From Neptunitalea chrysea (GTDB lineage: Bacteria; Bacteroidota; Bacteroidia; Flavobacteriales; Flavobacteriaceae): DNA of 64,000 nucleotides. Positions 45,401 to 52,960 of this stretch are shown here, one piece after another (positions within the stretch are counted from its first letter, which is position 1; each line of letters opens with the position of its first letter). The notes beneath the pieces were generated by a model. That model was not told the origin of the DNA, ran no database searches, and saw only the letters and a program-made list of their open reading frames with translations. A program made the position numbers and the translations under genes. The stretch covers positions 1 to 64,000 of the forward strand of contig NZ_BRVP01000006.1 of NCBI RefSeq assembly GCF_027924145.1, given 5' to 3'.

Positions 45401-47336
45401 TTACGGATCGGATGCTAGTAACAAGTATATTACTACATACTATGTTAAAGATATTAATGTAACGTATAATGACTTAACAGATAACGTTGAGTTTGGATTA
45501 CGTAGAGATGACGGTGCAGTTGTTTATGTAAACGGTGTAGAAGTATTTAGAAGTAATATGCCAACAGGTACAGTAGATTATTTAACTACCGCTACAAATG
45601 CTATTGGTGGTATAGATGAAAATATCTACTTTACTATAGAAGTACCTAAAACAGCCTTTGTAGATGGAGTAAACCGTATAGCGGTAGAATTACACCAAGC
45701 AAATGCTACTAGTTCTGATACTCGCTTTGATATGTATCTTAAGAATACAGAAGATTTAGGAATAGATTGTACTACAGAGGCTATCGGATGTTTTACATCT
45801 ATAAATCCTACATCGCAAACTACCAACTTAATTATACCGCAAGAGCATACCTTCCAAATGATTATGAAAGAAGGAGATGCTTATATGACAGGTGGTGGTA
45901 ACATGCCGGGTAATAATGATTTTACTTGTTATGTGCCAATTAATGGAAGTAGTGAACAAGGGTATTTATCTGTAAACCAAGAGAACACTCCTGGTGGCGT
46001 ATCGATGTTAGATATTCATTTAGATACAGCTACTAACTTATGGGTAGTAGACAATAGTCAGGCAGTAGATATATATGATGCAGATTTAGTGACTACTACC
46101 AGAAACTGTTCTGGAGGATTAACTCCATGGGGAACTGTAGTTACTGCAGAAGAAACTATGAACTCAGGAGACTCTAACGGAGATGGATATCAGGATGTAG
46201 GTTGGTTAGTAGAAATTGATCCTGCTACAGCATCTGTTATCGATCAGGACGGAGACGGATCTAAAGATAAGTTATGGGCAATGGGACGTATGAACCATGA
46301 GAACGTAGTAATTACTGCCGATGGAACAACGGCTTATTATGGAGAAGATGGTGGAACTCATTGTGTATACAAATATGTAATGGATACACCAGGTGATTTA
46401 AGTGCCGGAACAGTATATGTGTTAAGTTTAGATTTAGCATTATCAGGTAGCGATCCTTCTTCATCAACAGGAACATGGATTGAAGTTCCAAACGATACAC
46501 AATCTGATAGAAACAACTTAAATACGGTGGCTTCTAGTGTAGGAGGTACTACTTTTAATGGAATTGAGGATGTAGAGATTAATCCTTTAAACAATAAAAT
46601 CTATTTTACTGCTAAAGGGTTAAACAGAGTATATCGTTTTAAAGATAATGGTGATGGCACTTTTAGTGAGTTTGAAACTTTTGTTGGAGGAATGAGCTAT
46701 GATGTAAACACAGCTAGTGGTGCACAAACAGAAGCTTGGGCTAATGGAAATGACAACTTAACATTTGATGATCAAGGAAACCTTTGGGTATTACAAGATG
46801 GTGGTAAGAACTACATTTGGGTTGTAAGACCAGACCATACTCAAAGTACTCCTAATGTAGAGTTATTCTCATCTATGCCAATAGGGTCAGAACCAACCGG
46901 ATTAACGTTTTCACCAGATTACAAATACGGGTTCTTTTCTGTACAGCACCCAAGTGGTAGTAATGTATCACAAACTGATGCTGCCGGAAACTCAGTGACT
47001 TTTAATGCTTCTGCAACTATTGTAATTTCTTTAGAAAACAATTTAGGAACCTATGGATTAGAAGAGGTTTCAGGAGATTCAAACGGAATTACGTTGTATC
47101 CTAATCCAACAGAAGGACTAGTTACATTACAATTCAACGGATCTTACTCAACAGAAGGAATTACTATTGAAGTATTTGACGTGTTAGGAAGAAGTTTAAT
47201 TACATATAACGATATGTCGTTGGTAAATAAAGAATTATCATTAGACTTAAGATCGTTAAGTGAAGGAAATCAAGTATTATTACTTCAGGTAACTGTTGAT
47301 GGGGTATCTCAGCAGTTTAAAGTACTTATGAAGTAA
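39447..47336 (+). CDS. Giant T9SS-secreted PhoD-LamG-PhoX phosphatase fusion
   Basis: This 2629-aa secreted protein starts at 39447 (signal peptide MKKSLLLISLFFSLCMNFGLQAQ; an ATG 12 bp earlier is less fitting). An N-terminal PhoD-type domain (about 30-450) has the Fe-ligand-type GGC138AR, WLGD180AVY, D232NHD235 and a C362ADIHD367 histidine site. Four LamG/ConA-like modules follow, beginning about residues 462, 665, 1028 and 1395. Two about 150-residue jelly-roll-like repeats lie at about 1755-1930 and 1935-2090. A PhoX/DUF839-like domain (about 2110-2520) shows NC2221SGGLTPWG, AE2235E, MGR2281MNH2284E and Q2500HP. The tail (about 2545-2629, LYPNPTEGLVTL) is a T9SS sorting domain. Both phosphatase families are Fe/Ca alkaline phosphatases acting on phosphoesters. 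It directly follows the susCD genes. Confidence 0.85.
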   Translation: MKKSLLLISLFFSLCMNFGLQAQTTIPGDSLVFGPMFSPVYQNKVRVWMLTKNNTGTGATLTLSMTGASTPTTELTGTVYNSDDRLDYSLRSFEFTNLQVGETYTATLLVDGVSSGRTSTISNEQSIVDDFTFLAGGCARIFDLSRCIDTPESFTHINGDPEIFNHMAAEDSDLMVWLGDAVYLLGLQHADGQCPDGVDDWANKNMAFDRYRFYRQFHDSLLMSMPQLAITDNHDTGPNEFNKTMPTLADTREVFMEWWPNPEYLSTSEGQGLYSSYVYKDVEYFLTDNRSYRDGTAQHFGDEQLEWLKQGLLNSTATFKVIINGTPTFREIGGRNFSVSNQADEFLAWIQDHNINGVFSYCADIHDQRFMVREGDTKYPLYDIMSGNLNSDIGGNGETGSYSVNYQASDDILSGVKHAYAKNSVYGDPGDRRIKIEYVGFDGVTFFEEIIHEQMLTSQNSDALNLSLDFANDVADASVNAHSVQATNYTFGTDHEGTANEALVYSANTTMSAPLANSLTFHDRAYSLSFWVNPASIGSKATILSNGVNGAGVSFGISDNGNLIYTNHATGNTLTSNYTILANDWIYVTYKYDNVRRKLSLYYNGFLIQTWNGVASPIESGADVTIGNDFEGNQFIGSLDDVNLYGRLISDEDILLAANVDSNRGEMLKLAGGQQTNVPSTNVNSLFTNDFTIEFWAKLNADPGTNVPMFSSHGRVNGNSTGISMEFNDSNQLNIVLGTNGSGWNKIDSQGDSWTVGEWNHVAVTATDGGAIKYYLNGAFVAEMTNSGYVPNDYGMGFGYSPYYGSDLAGGMDEFRIWTKALTAEEVAESMHYPLDGSETDLGLYYDFTEYDTTGTTVMSEGSVNYLMDVTTASLTTSTAPVGNIGVTYQDEVLGKWSKVNSVNSYGLSFSDAISIYTSNIVIGKQVNTGMAAVPNLADVYYLEGGWKIDPLNSPFASVRVNLSEALGTSADSIAGIAGQFYLLKKDEGATDFTVVKEGSFDGANVNFYDTNLEESIYYFAWEEADFIPGRGGAISLTDNHEMKIHYTPAEIVLNGTHTFELWLNIPSDPSDKPILSNHGRVNGLSTGFTLELNDNNTLSAVYGNNGSGWTKASTSTSLNMGEWYHVAITANPGNEVKIYLNGVLESSTAFSSYIANNTWEFMFGESENYGGSVNYMMDEFRMWSVVRTQDEIIADMHRMLDVSGETLKYYFAFDQDDTGILVNEGYNTTTDITYADATILDATSPVADLDAAYDNTVTGSWSITSEEINGMYVGENITDYTKNIVFGRNEDNTIAEITSTTDETHYVTGGWYASVMNMTTADISVDLSYVFDNVAMIDATVAQYLLLSGDPSSAYVVEGTATSVNGIVTFNDVAITNGIYYLAYEIDLAAAVAEQGGVLELQDSHDVAIDYTTAETLMAGAHTIELWVNLSEAASGSNKTILANHGRINSLTTGFTLQLESGNALNAIYGNNGSGWTLTGTQGLQLGEWNHIAIVAVPGSDIKVYLNGELESSTSFTSYIPNSTWDFTFGKSLNYGGSINFKADEFRLWTVERTQDEIKADMYKTLTTTEPNLAINYTFNQDDNGTLVDGGSATSNITYTNAAIVPATTPVRVATAPYDDVVAGSWSVKNDTAAGMYYGSTITDFNSNIVVGKETGTTVLPVLGAATIDTLYLNSRFYVDPLFITSGSVHVDLTEIFDDLNQVDLIANDYFLLTGDPATAVNIIATGSKTNNVVTFDNVTFDEEPVYLAWININEYPVGTFPIASGGIWKYNDNGVDLGTSWYDPSYDDNSWLFGNAVLGYGDGIESTTLDYGTDASNKYPTYYLRHTFTVDDASVIGDLVFNVQKDDGVVVYVNGTEAFRLNMPTGVITYDTYASSAIGGSDEEAWIEVETSNLLVTGENVIAVELHQAGATSSDLRFDMSVDYNAPALDVTDYPVSKDEEWYYLDQGTDLGTDWLATDYDVIPWSRGNAPFGYGDTVNTTVSYGSDASNKYITTYYVKDINVTYNDLTDNVEFGLRRDDGAVVYVNGVEVFRSNMPTGTVDYLTTATNAIGGIDENIYFTIEVPKTAFVDGVNRIAVELHQANATSSDTRFDMYLKNTEDLGIDCTTEAIGCFTSINPTSQTTNLIIPQEHTFQMIMKEGDAYMTGGGNMPGNNDFTCYVPINGSSEQGYLSVNQENTPGGVSMLDIHLDTATNLWVVDNSQAVDIYDADLVTTTRNCSGGLTPWGTVVTAEETMNSGDSNGDGYQDVGWLVEIDPATASVIDQDGDGSKDKLWAMGRMNHENVVITADGTTAYYGEDGGTHCVYKYVMDTPGDLSAGTVYVLSLDLALSGSDPSSSTGTWIEVPNDTQSDRNNLNTVASSVGGTTFNGIEDVEINPLNNKIYFTAKGLNRVYRFKDNGDGTFSEFETFVGGMSYDVNTASGAQTEAWANGNDNLTFDDQGNLWVLQDGGKNYIWVVRPDHTQSTPNVELFSSMPIGSEPTGLTFSPDYKYGFFSVQHPSGSNVSQTDAAGNSVTFNASATIVISLENNLGTYGLEEVSGDSNGITLYPNPTEGLVTLQFNGSYSTEGITIEVFDVLGRSLITYNDMSLVNKELSLDLRSLSEGNQVLLLQVTVDGVSQQFKVLMK

Positions 47337-47364
47337 TTTATACAGAGATAAATTTAGATTAGTT

Positions 47365-47400
47365 AAGGGAGCCGGCTGTTATAGGCTGGCTCCTTTTTTT
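47365..47400 (+). terminator. Terminator of the phosphatase fusion gene
   Basis: A GC-rich hairpin (ggagccggct / aggctggctcc with one bulge) is followed by an eight-T run, 29 bp after the stop codon. It closes the transcription unit. Confidence 0.88.
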
Positions 47401-47423
47401 TAAACCTATTGAAAATTTTACAA

Positions 47424-48335
47424 ATGAAGTTACACTATATAGTACCAATTTTAATAGTTTTTGCATGTAAGATAGGATTGGCACAGAATGCAAATCCGTT
47501 AGAAACACCAGTTTATAGCAGCATGGAATTGGCTATGAAGGATGCTGAAAATGTGTATCAACTTAGCTTACGAGATAAACACCAATTTTATATTTCTAAG
47601 GATATAGCTAAATTAAAGAAGCTTACTTTTTTTAATGCTATGGGAAATAATTTAGAGTTCTGGACTCCAGAAATTTTTGCTCTTAAAAAGTTAGAGGTAC
47701 TAAATTTAAAGTTAAACTCATTAACTTATATACCCAAAGAAATAGCAAAGCTAAATAATCTTCTTAGATTAAATTTAGCTAATAATGGAATTACGAATGT
47801 GCCCGTTAGTATTGGCGCTTTAGATAAATTACGCTTTTTACATTTGTCTATTAATGTTATCACTGAAATACCTGGTACAATAAAGGGCTGTAAAGATTTA
47901 GAAGTGTTAGAATTAGATAATAACCAGTTGAGTTTTTTACCAATAGAAATTACATCTCTTAAAAAGTTAAGAGTGTTAAATATCGGATATAATCAGTTTA
48001 ACGAGCTGGAACCTGAATGGACTGTATTTAAGAAATTAGAGGAGCTAAATGCAGAACACAATAACTTACGTGCTATCCCTACCGAATTAGGTGAATTATC
48101 TAGTTTAAAATCATTGCTTTTAAATAATAATAAATTGGTTTCGTTACCAGAATCATTAACTAATCTGCAGCAGTTAGAATTATTATTAGTATCGAATAAT
48201 AATATATCTAAAATGCCTCATGATCTTGAAAAGCTAAAAAACTTAAAAACACTTATTCTAAACGGTAATCCGATTAGTTTGTTAGAGCAAAATAGAATTA
48301 GAAAGTCGCTTCCTAATTGTAAAATATATTTTTAG
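47424..48335 (+). CDS. Exported leucine-rich repeat protein
   Basis: The start at 47424 (ATG) is preferred over an upstream in-frame TTG at 47409, because the signal peptide MKLHYIVPILIVFACKIGLAQ then begins at residue 1. The 303-aa protein contains about nine 23-residue leucine-rich repeats of the bacterial SDS22-like type (LxxLxxLxLxxNxLxxIPxxI), from about residue 60 to the C-terminus, forming a solenoid for protein-protein binding. No catalytic or anchoring domain is present. The stop codon overlaps the convergent msrA stop codon. Role unknown. Confidence 0.85.
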   Translation: MKLHYIVPILIVFACKIGLAQNANPLETPVYSSMELAMKDAENVYQLSLRDKHQFYISKDIAKLKKLTFFNAMGNNLEFWTPEIFALKKLEVLNLKLNSLTYIPKEIAKLNNLLRLNLANNGITNVPVSIGALDKLRFLHLSINVITEIPGTIKGCKDLEVLELDNNQLSFLPIEITSLKKLRVLNIGYNQFNELEPEWTVFKKLEELNAEHNNLRAIPTELGELSSLKSLLLNNNKLVSLPESLTNLQQLELLLVSNNNISKMPHDLEKLKNLKTLILNGNPISLLEQNRIRKSLPNCKIYF

Positions 48336-48997
48336 TTCGTTTCATTAAACTTTTTCTTGAACTGTTCTAATCTTGGTTTAGATACACGTTTTATATAGGG
48401 ATTAAAAGGATTTTCCTCCTCATAGTTTTGATGATAAGCTTCAGCTTCCCAAAAAACGGCAAATTTTTTAACTTCGGTAACTATAGGTTTTTTGAATGTG
48501 TTTTCACGTGTAAGTTTAGCAATATAATCTTCGATTATTTTCTTTTCCTCTGCTGTTTTGTAAAAAGCTATCGATCTGTACTGAGGGCCTCTATCGGGTC
48601 CTTGTTGATTTAGAGTAGTGGGGTCATGAGAATCGAAGAAAGCTTTAACAAGGGTTTTAAAACTAACTTTTTTTGGATCATAAACAACCTCAACCGTTTC
48701 AGCATGGCCTGTAGTGCCTGTGCTAACTTCTTCGTAAGTAGGGTTTACTGTGGTGCCTCCTGAGTACCCCGATATGGCTTCTTTAACACCATCTATACTT
48801 TCATAAATAGCTTCTACACACCAAAAACAACCACTTGCAAAATAGGCCTTTTTATAGGTTTTATCTGAGGTGTTATTGGTGTTCATTGTATATGTAGAAT
48901 CTACCATGTTAGATTCAGCTTTAACAGTTTTCTTAGGAACATCATTACATGCAGTAAGTACGATGCTCGATAGTATAATAATAAACCAGTTTTTCAT
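48332..48997 (-). CDS. msrA: Peptide-methionine (S)-S-oxide reductase, lipoprotein form
   Basis: MsrA reduces methionine S-sulfoxide in oxidised proteins. The 221-aa protein has the catalytic GC57FWC60 motif (ASGCFWCVEA), the EEVSTGTTGHAETVEVVYDP block and the DPTTLNQQGPDRGPQYRS block (about 135-152). It starts with a lipoprotein signal (MKNWFIIILSSIVLTAC, lipobox LTAC, Cys17), so it should act in the envelope, unlike the cytosolic E. coli enzyme. The C-terminal resolving Cys of E. coli MsrA is not seen, so resolution must use C60 or an external thiol. No fused MsrB. Confidence 0.92.
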   Translation of the reverse strand: MKNWFIIILSSIVLTACNDVPKKTVKAESNMVDSTYTMNTNNTSDKTYKKAYFASGCFWCVEAIYESIDGVKEAISGYSGGTTVNPTYEEVSTGTTGHAETVEVVYDPKKVSFKTLVKAFFDSHDPTTLNQQGPDRGPQYRSIAFYKTAEEKKIIEDYIAKLTRENTFKKPIVTEVKKFAVFWEAEAYHQNYEEENPFNPYIKRVSKPRLEQFKKKFNETN

Positions 48998-49088
48998 TTG
49001 CTACATTTTAGGAAAAGATAGCTTATTTAATTGGCATATTATGTTGTTGATTTGTTAAAACAATAGAGCGTATGTGCTACTAAATATA

Positions 49089-49113
49089 AAAGGTCTGCAT
49101 TTAGCAGACCTTT
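49089..49113. terminator. Terminator of secA
   Basis: A 10-bp perfect stem (aaaggtctgc 49089-49098 / gcagaccttt 49104-49113, 5-nt loop) lies 22 bp beyond the secA stop codon on the minus strand. Confidence 0.82.
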
Positions 49114-49134
49114 AATTTATATGGAAACTAGTAA

Positions 49135-52100
49135 TTAGTTTTCTTCGGTTAGTACCCATTCACCTTTACTAATTAACGGCTCGGCTTGTTTGTATTTTAC
49201 CGTTTTGCTTTGACCGTTCATTACGTTTTTAATGGTAACTTTATCGTTTCTTCCAATTTTAGGTTGGTCTCTAACAATAGTTTCGGTCACCTTAGGTTGC
49301 TGACTTTGGGTTTGTCCTGCAGCTCTGTTTTGAGCAGCTAACTCATCGCTATTAGGAATTTCTTCTTTAGAAGTTTCTAATTTTTCCTTAGGTTTTCTTA
49401 CCTGAGCTGCTTCTTTAATGTTTGAGGTATTATTTTGAGGAAGTTCTCCTTTAAATAAAAATGAGAGAACATCTTTATTAACTTTTTCAAGCATTTCTTT
49501 AAAAAGGTTGAAGGCTTCAAATTTATAAATTAATAAAGGATCTTTTTGTTCGTGAACAGCAAGCTGCACAGAATCTTTTAACTCATCCATTTTTCTTAAA
49601 TGCGTTTTCCAGGCATCATCAATAATGGCTAACGAAATATTTTTTTCAAAATCGTTGATTAATTTTTTACCATTAGATCCATAAGCCTCTTTTAAGTTGG
49701 TTACTACATTTAAGCTTTTTTCTCCATCGCTAAACGGAACAACAATACGCTCATAAGTGTTATTAGGGTTTTCATAAACTTCCTTAATAACAGGGAAGGC
49801 TGTAGCTATTTTGAGCTCTACTTTATCTGTATAATAAGCAGAAACCGCTTTATATATTTGAGGAATTAAAGTACTTGTTGAAGCTTTGTTAAATTCTTGC
49901 TCAGAAACCGGAGAGGTCATAGAGAAGTATTTTATAAGTTCATACTCAAAGTTTTTATAATCGTTAGCAGTTTTATTAGTTTCACAGATAATCTCTGTGG
50001 TATCATAAATCATGTTAGCGATATCTACCTTAAGACGTTCTCCTCGTAAGGCGTGCTTTCTCCTTTTGTATACAACTTCTCTTTGAGCGTTCATTACATC
50101 ATCATACTCCAATAATCTTTTACGAACCCCAAAGTTGTTTTCTTCTACTTTTTTCTGCGCTCTTTCAATAGATTTGGTCATCATTGAGTGTTGAATAACT
50201 TCACCATCTTCAAGTCCCATTTTATCCATCATCTTAGCCACTCTTTCAGATCCGAATAAACGCATAAGGTTATCTTCAAGAGATACGTAGAATTGAGAAC
50301 TACCCGGATCTCCCTGACGACCAGAACGACCTCTTAACTGTCTGTCTACCCGACGAGAATCGTGACGCTCGGTACCAATAATAGCCAAACCACCGGCTTT
50401 TTTAACTTCATCAGATAATTTAATATCCGTACCACGACCAGCCATATTGGTTGCAATAGTAACAATCCCTGGGTTACCTGCTTCTGCAACAATATCAGCC
50501 TCTCTTTTGTGCATTTTCGCATTTAATACATTGTGGTGTATTTTTCCACGTTGCAACATACGGCTCAGTAATTCAGAAATTTCTACAGAGGTAGTACCAA
50601 TAAGTACCGGTCTTCCTGCATTAGAAAGTTTAATTACTTCTTCTATTACTGCATTGTATTTTTCACGTTTTGTTTTGTAGATAAGATCTTCTCTATCGAA
50701 TCTTGCAATAGGGCGGTTAGTAGGAATTTCAACTACATCTAATTTATAGATTTCCCAAAGTTCACCAGCTTCTGTAATTGCTGTACCAGTCATCCCCGAT
50801 AACTTACCGTACATTCTAAAGTAATTCTGTAAGGTAACTGTAGCATAGGTTTGCGTTGCAGCTTCAATTTTTACATTTTCCTTAGCTTCAATTGCTTGGT
50901 GCAGACCATCTGAATAACGTCTACCATCCATTATCCTACCTGTTTGCTCATCTACAATCATTACTTTGTTTTCCATTACCACATATTCGGTATCTTTTTC
51001 AAACAAAGTATAAGCTTTAAGTAATTGGTTAAGCGTATGTATACGTTCTCCCTTAATACTAAAGTCTTTAAAAAGATTTTCTTTTAATTCTGCCTCTTCT
51101 TCAATAGGTAAATTTTGCTTTTCAATAGCAGCAATAGCAGTACCAATATCTGGCATTACAAAGAAGTTTTTATCGGTGCTCTTCTCAGAAAGATATTCAA
51201 CTCCTTTATCGGTAAGTTCTGTTTGATTGTTTTTCTCGTTGGTAACAAAATAAAGATCCGCATCTACCTTAGGCATCTCACGGTTATTATCTTGCATATA
51301 ATAGTTCTCAGTTTTCTGTAAGATTTGTTTAACACCTTCTTCACTTAAGAACTTGATTAAGGCTTTATTTTTAGGTAACCCTCTGTGTACTCTTAATAAT
51401 AAGAAACCACCATCTTTTGTATTTCCTTCTGCTATTAATTTTTTAGCTTCAGCTAAAATTCCGGTTAAGAGTTTACGTTGCATAGTAACCAACTCAGAAA
51501 CTACAGGTTTCAGCTCGTTAAATTCGTGCTCATCACCTTTAGGAGTAGGACCAGAAATAATTAAAGGAGTACGGGCATCATCTACCAATACAGAATCTAC
51601 CTCATCTACAATCGCGTAGTTATGTTTTCTCTGTACTAAATCAGTAGGGGAGTGTGCCATATTATCTCTTAGGTAGTCAAAACCAAATTCGTTGTTGGTA
51701 CCGTAGGTAATATCAGAGTTATAAGCTTTACGTCTTCCTTCAGAGTTGGGTTGGTGCTTGTCGATACAATCCACTGTCAATCCGTGGAATTCAAATAAAG
51801 GAGCCATCCAAGCACTATCCCTTTTAGCAAGGTAATCATTCACAGTTACAAGATGAACCCCATTTCCGGTTAATGCATTCAGATAAACAGGTAGGGTAGC
51901 TACTAATGTTTTACCTTCCCCAGTTTGCATCTCTGAAATTTTACCTTGGTGAAGTACAATACCACCAATTAGCTGTACATCGTAATGAATCATGTCCCAT
52001 GTAACCTCTTTTCCGGCGGCATCCCATGAGTTACTCCAAATAGCTTTATCGTCTTCTAGAGTAATATAGTCTTTATCTCCAGAAAATTCTCTATCGTATG

Positions 52101-52503
52101 CTAAGGCTGTAACCGTAATGGTTTTGTTTTTAGCAAAACGTTTAGCAGTTTCTTTAACAACTGCAAATGCTTTAGGAAGTAAATCGTTTAGCTTGTTTTC
52201 AGTAATAGTATACGCATCTTCTTCCAGCTTATCTATTTGAGTATATATATCCTCTTTGGCATCGATATCCTCTTCAGTATCAGCCTTCGTTTTAAGCTCT
52301 TCAATTTGCTTATCAATTTCGCTCCTCTCTTTCTTAATCAGCGCTTTGAATTCGGCTGTTTTTCGTCTGAGTTCGTCATGTGAAAGCTTTTCGAATTCTG
52401 CTTCGTTCGCTTTGATAAGATCTACTAAAGGCTGAATTTCTTTAACGTCCTTCTGCGCTTTATCTCCTACAAAAATTTTAATAAGTGAATTAATGAAACT
52501 CAT
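49135..52503 (-). CDS. secA: Preprotein translocase ATPase SecA
   Basis: SecA drives Sec-dependent export through SecYEG. The 1122-aa protein is longer than E. coli SecA (901 aa) owing to insertions typical of Bacteroidota (about 85-110 near the N-terminus and about 330-420 in the nucleotide-binding domain). Walker A is MQTGEGKTLVA (about residue 195), Walker B region VDEVDSVLVDDARTPLI (about 300), and NBD2 includes ATNMAGRGTDIKLSD and QLRGRSGRQGDPGSS. The C-terminus lacks the usual Cys-rich zinc finger and ends GRNDKVTIKNVMNGQSKTVKYK, which is normal in flavobacteria. It follows the DUF2795 gene on the same strand, with a terminator-like hairpin in between. Confidence 0.95.
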   Translation of the reverse strand: MSFINSLIKIFVGDKAQKDVKEIQPLVDLIKANEAEFEKLSHDELRRKTAEFKALIKKERSEIDKQIEELKTKADTEEDIDAKEDIYTQIDKLEEDAYTITENKLNDLLPKAFAVVKETAKRFAKNKTITVTALAYDREFSGDKDYITLEDDKAIWSNSWDAAGKEVTWDMIHYDVQLIGGIVLHQGKISEMQTGEGKTLVATLPVYLNALTGNGVHLVTVNDYLAKRDSAWMAPLFEFHGLTVDCIDKHQPNSEGRRKAYNSDITYGTNNEFGFDYLRDNMAHSPTDLVQRKHNYAIVDEVDSVLVDDARTPLIISGPTPKGDEHEFNELKPVVSELVTMQRKLLTGILAEAKKLIAEGNTKDGGFLLLRVHRGLPKNKALIKFLSEEGVKQILQKTENYYMQDNNREMPKVDADLYFVTNEKNNQTELTDKGVEYLSEKSTDKNFFVMPDIGTAIAAIEKQNLPIEEEAELKENLFKDFSIKGERIHTLNQLLKAYTLFEKDTEYVVMENKVMIVDEQTGRIMDGRRYSDGLHQAIEAKENVKIEAATQTYATVTLQNYFRMYGKLSGMTGTAITEAGELWEIYKLDVVEIPTNRPIARFDREDLIYKTKREKYNAVIEEVIKLSNAGRPVLIGTTSVEISELLSRMLQRGKIHHNVLNAKMHKREADIVAEAGNPGIVTIATNMAGRGTDIKLSDEVKKAGGLAIIGTERHDSRRVDRQLRGRSGRQGDPGSSQFYVSLEDNLMRLFGSERVAKMMDKMGLEDGEVIQHSMMTKSIERAQKKVEENNFGVRKRLLEYDDVMNAQREVVYKRRKHALRGERLKVDIANMIYDTTEIICETNKTANDYKNFEYELIKYFSMTSPVSEQEFNKASTSTLIPQIYKAVSAYYTDKVELKIATAFPVIKEVYENPNNTYERIVVPFSDGEKSLNVVTNLKEAYGSNGKKLINDFEKNISLAIIDDAWKTHLRKMDELKDSVQLAVHEQKDPLLIYKFEAFNLFKEMLEKVNKDVLSFLFKGELPQNNTSNIKEAAQVRKPKEKLETSKEEIPNSDELAAQNRAAGQTQSQQPKVTETIVRDQPKIGRNDKVTIKNVMNGQSKTVKYKQAEPLISKGEWVLTEEN

Positions 52504-52540
52504 TATTCGTATGTTTTAAAAATGGTTTTAAAATTAAACA

Positions 52541-52567
52541 AAAAAAAAGCCTCCAAGGAGACTTTTT
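52541..52567 (-). terminator. Hairpin between DUF2795 gene and secA
   Basis: On the minus strand aaaagtctcc / ggaggctttt with a very short loop is followed by a T-run. It ends the DUF2795 transcript about 20 bp after its stop codon and about 40 bp before secA. Confidence 0.65.
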
Positions 52568-52585
52568 AAAAGTTAATTTTCTCTG

Positions 52586-52807
52586 TTAGTATTCATCTTC
52601 ATTCCAGAGGTAATCTTCCTCGGTTGGATAATCCGGCCAAATTTCTTCAATAGATTCATACATGTCCCCTTCATCTTCCATTGATTGCAGGTTTTCCACT
52701 ACTTCTAATGGGGCTCCAGTACGGATAGCAAAATCAATAAGCTCATCTTTGGTTGCCGGCCATGGCGCATCATCTAAATAAGACGCTAGTTCTAATGTCC
52801 AGTACAT
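52586..52807 (-). CDS. DUF2795 small acidic protein
   Basis: This 73-aa acidic protein has a compact helical DUF2795 core (LELASYLDDAPWPATKDELIDFAIRTGAP, about 4-32, then VVENLQSM) and an acidic tail (IEEIWPDYPTEEDYLWNEDEY). DUF2795 proteins are short single-domain cytosolic proteins of unknown function; in flavobacteria this gene is very often found next to secA, as here. The start at 52807 fits the length. Confidence 0.85.
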   Translation of the reverse strand: MYWTLELASYLDDAPWPATKDELIDFAIRTGAPLEVVENLQSMEDEGDMYESIEEIWPDYPTEEDYLWNEDEY

Positions 52808-52960
52808 GTGCTAATAGGTTTTAATTTATTTGCAAAAATAAATTTTTATGTTAAAAAGTCAAGTAAATTTAAAATTAATTAAACTTTTTTTCAGAGAACG
52901 TTTTTTTACCTCTATTTCATTAAAAATAAGGGAATAAAAAGCTTTAGAAATTGCGATAAA

